From contig NZ_CAJZAR010000079.1 in the NCBI RefSeq assembly GCF_914484835.1, forward strand, positions 62,001 to 126,000: 64,000 nt of DNA. Direction: 5' to 3'. How positions within the stretch are numbered: position 1 is the stretch's first letter; each line of letters begins with the position of its first letter. Below, one piece after another: positions 62,088 through 64,000 of the stretch. Origin of the DNA: Paraburkholderia tropica (GTDB taxonomy: Bacteria; Pseudomonadota; Gammaproteobacteria; Burkholderiales; Burkholderiaceae). A program made the position numbers and the translations under genes. Under the pieces are notes generated by a model that ran no database searches, was not told the origin of the DNA, and worked only from the letters and a program-made list of their open reading frames with translations.

Positions 62088-63818
62088 TCAGGGAATCACG
62101 CGCGTCACGCCACGGCCGCGCGGATCGGAGGCGGCCTCGGGCGTCTGGCCGTCGATGCGGATCGCCTGAATGTCGCCATTGAAATCCTGGCCCTTCAGCA
62201 CATAGCCCTTCGCCTCGACCTGCTTGGCGAGATCGCCGTCGATCGGCTGGTACGGCTCCCAGAAAATCGTGTTCGGCGGCAGCAGCTGATGGTGGAAACG
62301 CATCGCGCCCACGGCATCCTTCAACGGCATCTTGAAGTCGTAGAGATTGTTGATGACCTGGAAGATCGACGTGAAGATGCGCGAGCCGCCCGGCGTGCCG
62401 ATCACGAGCGCCACCTTGCCGTCCTTCGTGAGAATGGTCGGCGACATCGAGGACAGCGGACGCTTCTTCGGCGCAATCGCATTCGCGTCGCTGCCGACCA
62501 CGCCGAACATGTTCGGCACGCCGGGCTTCGCGGAGAAGTCGTCCATTTCGTCGTTGAGCACGATGCCCGCGCCCGGCACCACCACGCCCGAGCCGAAGTA
62601 GCCGTTGATCGTGTAGGTGTTCGAGACCGCGTTGCCCCACTTGTCGACCACCGAGAAGTGCGTGGTCTCGGCCTTTTCCGGCATCGAGGTGCCGAGCCCC
62701 GCCTGCACACTCTTCGTGTCCGAGGGCTTGTCGGGATCGACTTCGGCGGCGCGTTTCGCGAGATAGGCGTCGTCGGTCAGTTGCGCGACCGGCACCTTGT
62801 AGAAGTCGGGATCGCCGAGATATTGCGCGCGGTCCGCGAACACGCGCTTCTCGATCTCCGCGATCAGATGAATGTATTGCGGCGAGTTGAGCGTCACGTC
62901 CTTGAATTGCGGCGCGAGCATCGCCTTCATCTTGAGCAGCTGCACGAGGCCGACGCCGCCCGAACTCGGCGGCGGCGCGGTGATCACTTCATAGCCGTTC
63001 CACTTCGCCTCGACCGGCTGACGCCACACGGCCTTGTACTCCTGCAGATCGCGCTTCGTGATGAGGCCGTGGCCCTTCATCGACGCCGCGATCAGGTCGG
63101 CCGTCTTGCCGTCGTAGAAGTCCTTCGCGCCTTGATTGGCGATGCGCGTGAGCACGTTGGCGAGATCGGGCTGCTTGAACGTCGCGCCCTCCTTCATGTC
63201 GCCGAAGTACTGATCGAAATTGGTCTTGCCGCCGAATTCCTTCGACGCTTCCTCGCGGCGCTTCGCCAGCAGTTCGTCGACGACGAAGCCGTCGCGCGCG
63301 TATTGAATCGCCGGTTGCAGCACCTGTTTCCAGGGCAGCTTGCCGAAGCGCTTCTGCGCTTCCCACATGCCCTCGACCGTGCCCGGCACGCCCACGGCGT
63401 CGTAGCCATAAAGGCTCTTGCCGGGAATCACGTTGCCCTTGTCGTCCTGATACATCGTGCGCGTGGCGGCCAGCGGCGCGCGCTCGCGATAATCGAGGAA
63501 ATACGGCTTGCCGTTCACGTAGAGCGTCATGAAACCGCCGCCGCCGATATTGCCGGCTTCGGGATACGTGACGGCCAGTGTGAATGCGATAGCGACCGCG
63601 GCATCGACCGCGTTGCCGCCCGCCTTGAAGATCTGCTCGGCGGCGTCGGCCGCGTATTTGTCGGCGACGGCGACCGCCGACGCGTTGAGGACCGCCGGAT
63701 GTTGCTGCGTGTCTTTCGCGAATGCGGGCGTGGCTTCGAGAAAGCCCGCCGATAAAGCGGAAAGCGAAATGAGTGCGAGAGCGGCTGCGGAAATTTTCGT
63801 TCTATCGACCAGCTTCAT
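62088..63818 (-). CDS. ggt: Periplasmic gamma-glutamyltransferase
   Basis: 576 residues from ATG at 63818 behind GGAGGTCACTCA. Signal peptide (about 1-33, ending AFA). Catalytic Thr of the mature small subunit in TTHFSVVDKWGNAVSNTYT, followed by GYFGSGVVVPGAGIVLNDEMDDF. Cleaves itself and transfers or hydrolyses gamma-glutamyl groups of glutathione in the periplasm, letting the cell use glutathione as amino acid source. Second ggt in this window after 11854; the two differ in location. Confidence 0.94.
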   Translation of the reverse strand: MKLVDRTKISAAALALISLSALSAGFLEATPAFAKDTQQHPAVLNASAVAVADKYAADAAEQIFKAGGNAVDAAVAIAFTLAVTYPEAGNIGGGGFMTLYVNGKPYFLDYRERAPLAATRTMYQDDKGNVIPGKSLYGYDAVGVPGTVEGMWEAQKRFGKLPWKQVLQPAIQYARDGFVVDELLAKRREEASKEFGGKTNFDQYFGDMKEGATFKQPDLANVLTRIANQGAKDFYDGKTADLIAASMKGHGLITKRDLQEYKAVWRQPVEAKWNGYEVITAPPPSSGGVGLVQLLKMKAMLAPQFKDVTLNSPQYIHLIAEIEKRVFADRAQYLGDPDFYKVPVAQLTDDAYLAKRAAEVDPDKPSDTKSVQAGLGTSMPEKAETTHFSVVDKWGNAVSNTYTINGYFGSGVVVPGAGIVLNDEMDDFSAKPGVPNMFGVVGSDANAIAPKKRPLSSMSPTILTKDGKVALVIGTPGGSRIFTSIFQVINNLYDFKMPLKDAVGAMRFHHQLLPPNTIFWEPYQPIDGDLAKQVEAKGYVLKGQDFNGDIQAIRIDGQTPEAASDPRGRGVTRVIP

Positions 63819-64000
63819 TGAGTGACCTCCATGATTCGGTTCATCGCGTAACGTCAACCACCTTTCACCGGGCTTTTGGCCTGGTTACAGCGCTTATAGC
63901 ACGCGCAGAAATCGTTTGCGATCCGGCGATCCGCCGATAACGCTACGGCGCCGATTCATGGAAGTACCGCGTATCAGGCCTTGCCGCGGCTGCCGCGCGC
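63819..64000. other. Upstream region of ggt, right window edge
   Basis: 182 bases. No operator or gene is evident; the ggt promoter should lie here. Confidence 0.4.

Noticed and set aside
1..64000. Mobile elements, phage, tRNA or rRNA
   Set aside because: No transposase, integrase, terminal repeats or RNA-gene folds were recognised in the window.

Overview
This is a GC-rich chromosomal window of about 64 kb. Gene content, strong GC bias at third codon positions, TACAAT-type -10 boxes and the mix of catabolic and LysR-controlled loci point to a betaproteobacterium of the Burkholderiaceae, most like Paraburkholderia, Caballeronia or Burkholderia. That assignment is inference from gene content, not from a marker gene. 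I see no rRNA, tRNA, CRISPR array, insertion sequence, phage gene or integrase. The window looks like a typical versatile-catabolism segment made of small transcription units, each beside its own regulator.

Layout. 1-6.2 kb: truncated AraC regulator, His-rich exported peptide, HtrA-type protease, degenerate DJ-1/PfpI protein, MFS transporter. 6.2-11.4 kb: LysR regulator, VOC protein, HMG-CoA-lyase-like enzyme, CaiB/BaiF CoA-transferase, divergent 2-hydroxyacid dehydrogenase. 11.4-16.9 kb: small protein, cytoplasmic gamma-glutamyltransferase with divergent LysR, small periplasmic protein, phospholipase-D lipoprotein. 16.9-23.7 kb: histidine-utilisation cluster hutC / hutU-D-I-F-G, with three ATGA overlaps, a HutC-type operator and no hutH. 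23.9-28.2 kb: hydrolase, AtoE-type transporter, ankyrin protein, small proteins. 28.3-35.2 kb: RND efflux operon whose adaptor carries a C-terminal OmpA-like domain. 35.3-38.9 kb: MFS plus M20 amidohydrolase with divergent LysR. 39-43.4 kb: a full BamA-type protein away from the usual bamA locus, and a squalene/phytoene synthase. 43.5-48.4 kb: valine-catabolic mmsA-mmsB with an MFS transporter and divergent LysR. 48.5-53.9 kb: BON protein, LysR/MFS pair, beta-carbonic anhydrase, two very small proteins behind a strong promoter. 53.9-61.7 kb: aldo/keto reductase, DHA2 exporter, DedA-rhodanese fusion, and a flavin monooxygenase locus bracketed by two LuxR-type regulators. 62-63.8 kb: exported gamma-glutamyltransferase.

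Most distinctive signals: (1) a dispersed palindromic family, near consensus GTTTCCGATCGGAAAC, in clusters of 2-3 copies in six intergenic regions, always 5' of genes; (2) the RND adaptor-OmpA fusion with intact peptidoglycan-binding residues; (3) an HtrA protease whose oxyanion-hole glycine is replaced by aspartate; (4) the extra-locus BamA; (5) unlisted small ORFs (41 and 21 codons) with good translation signals; (6) a strict 11-bp-period ATT array upstream of a BON gene.
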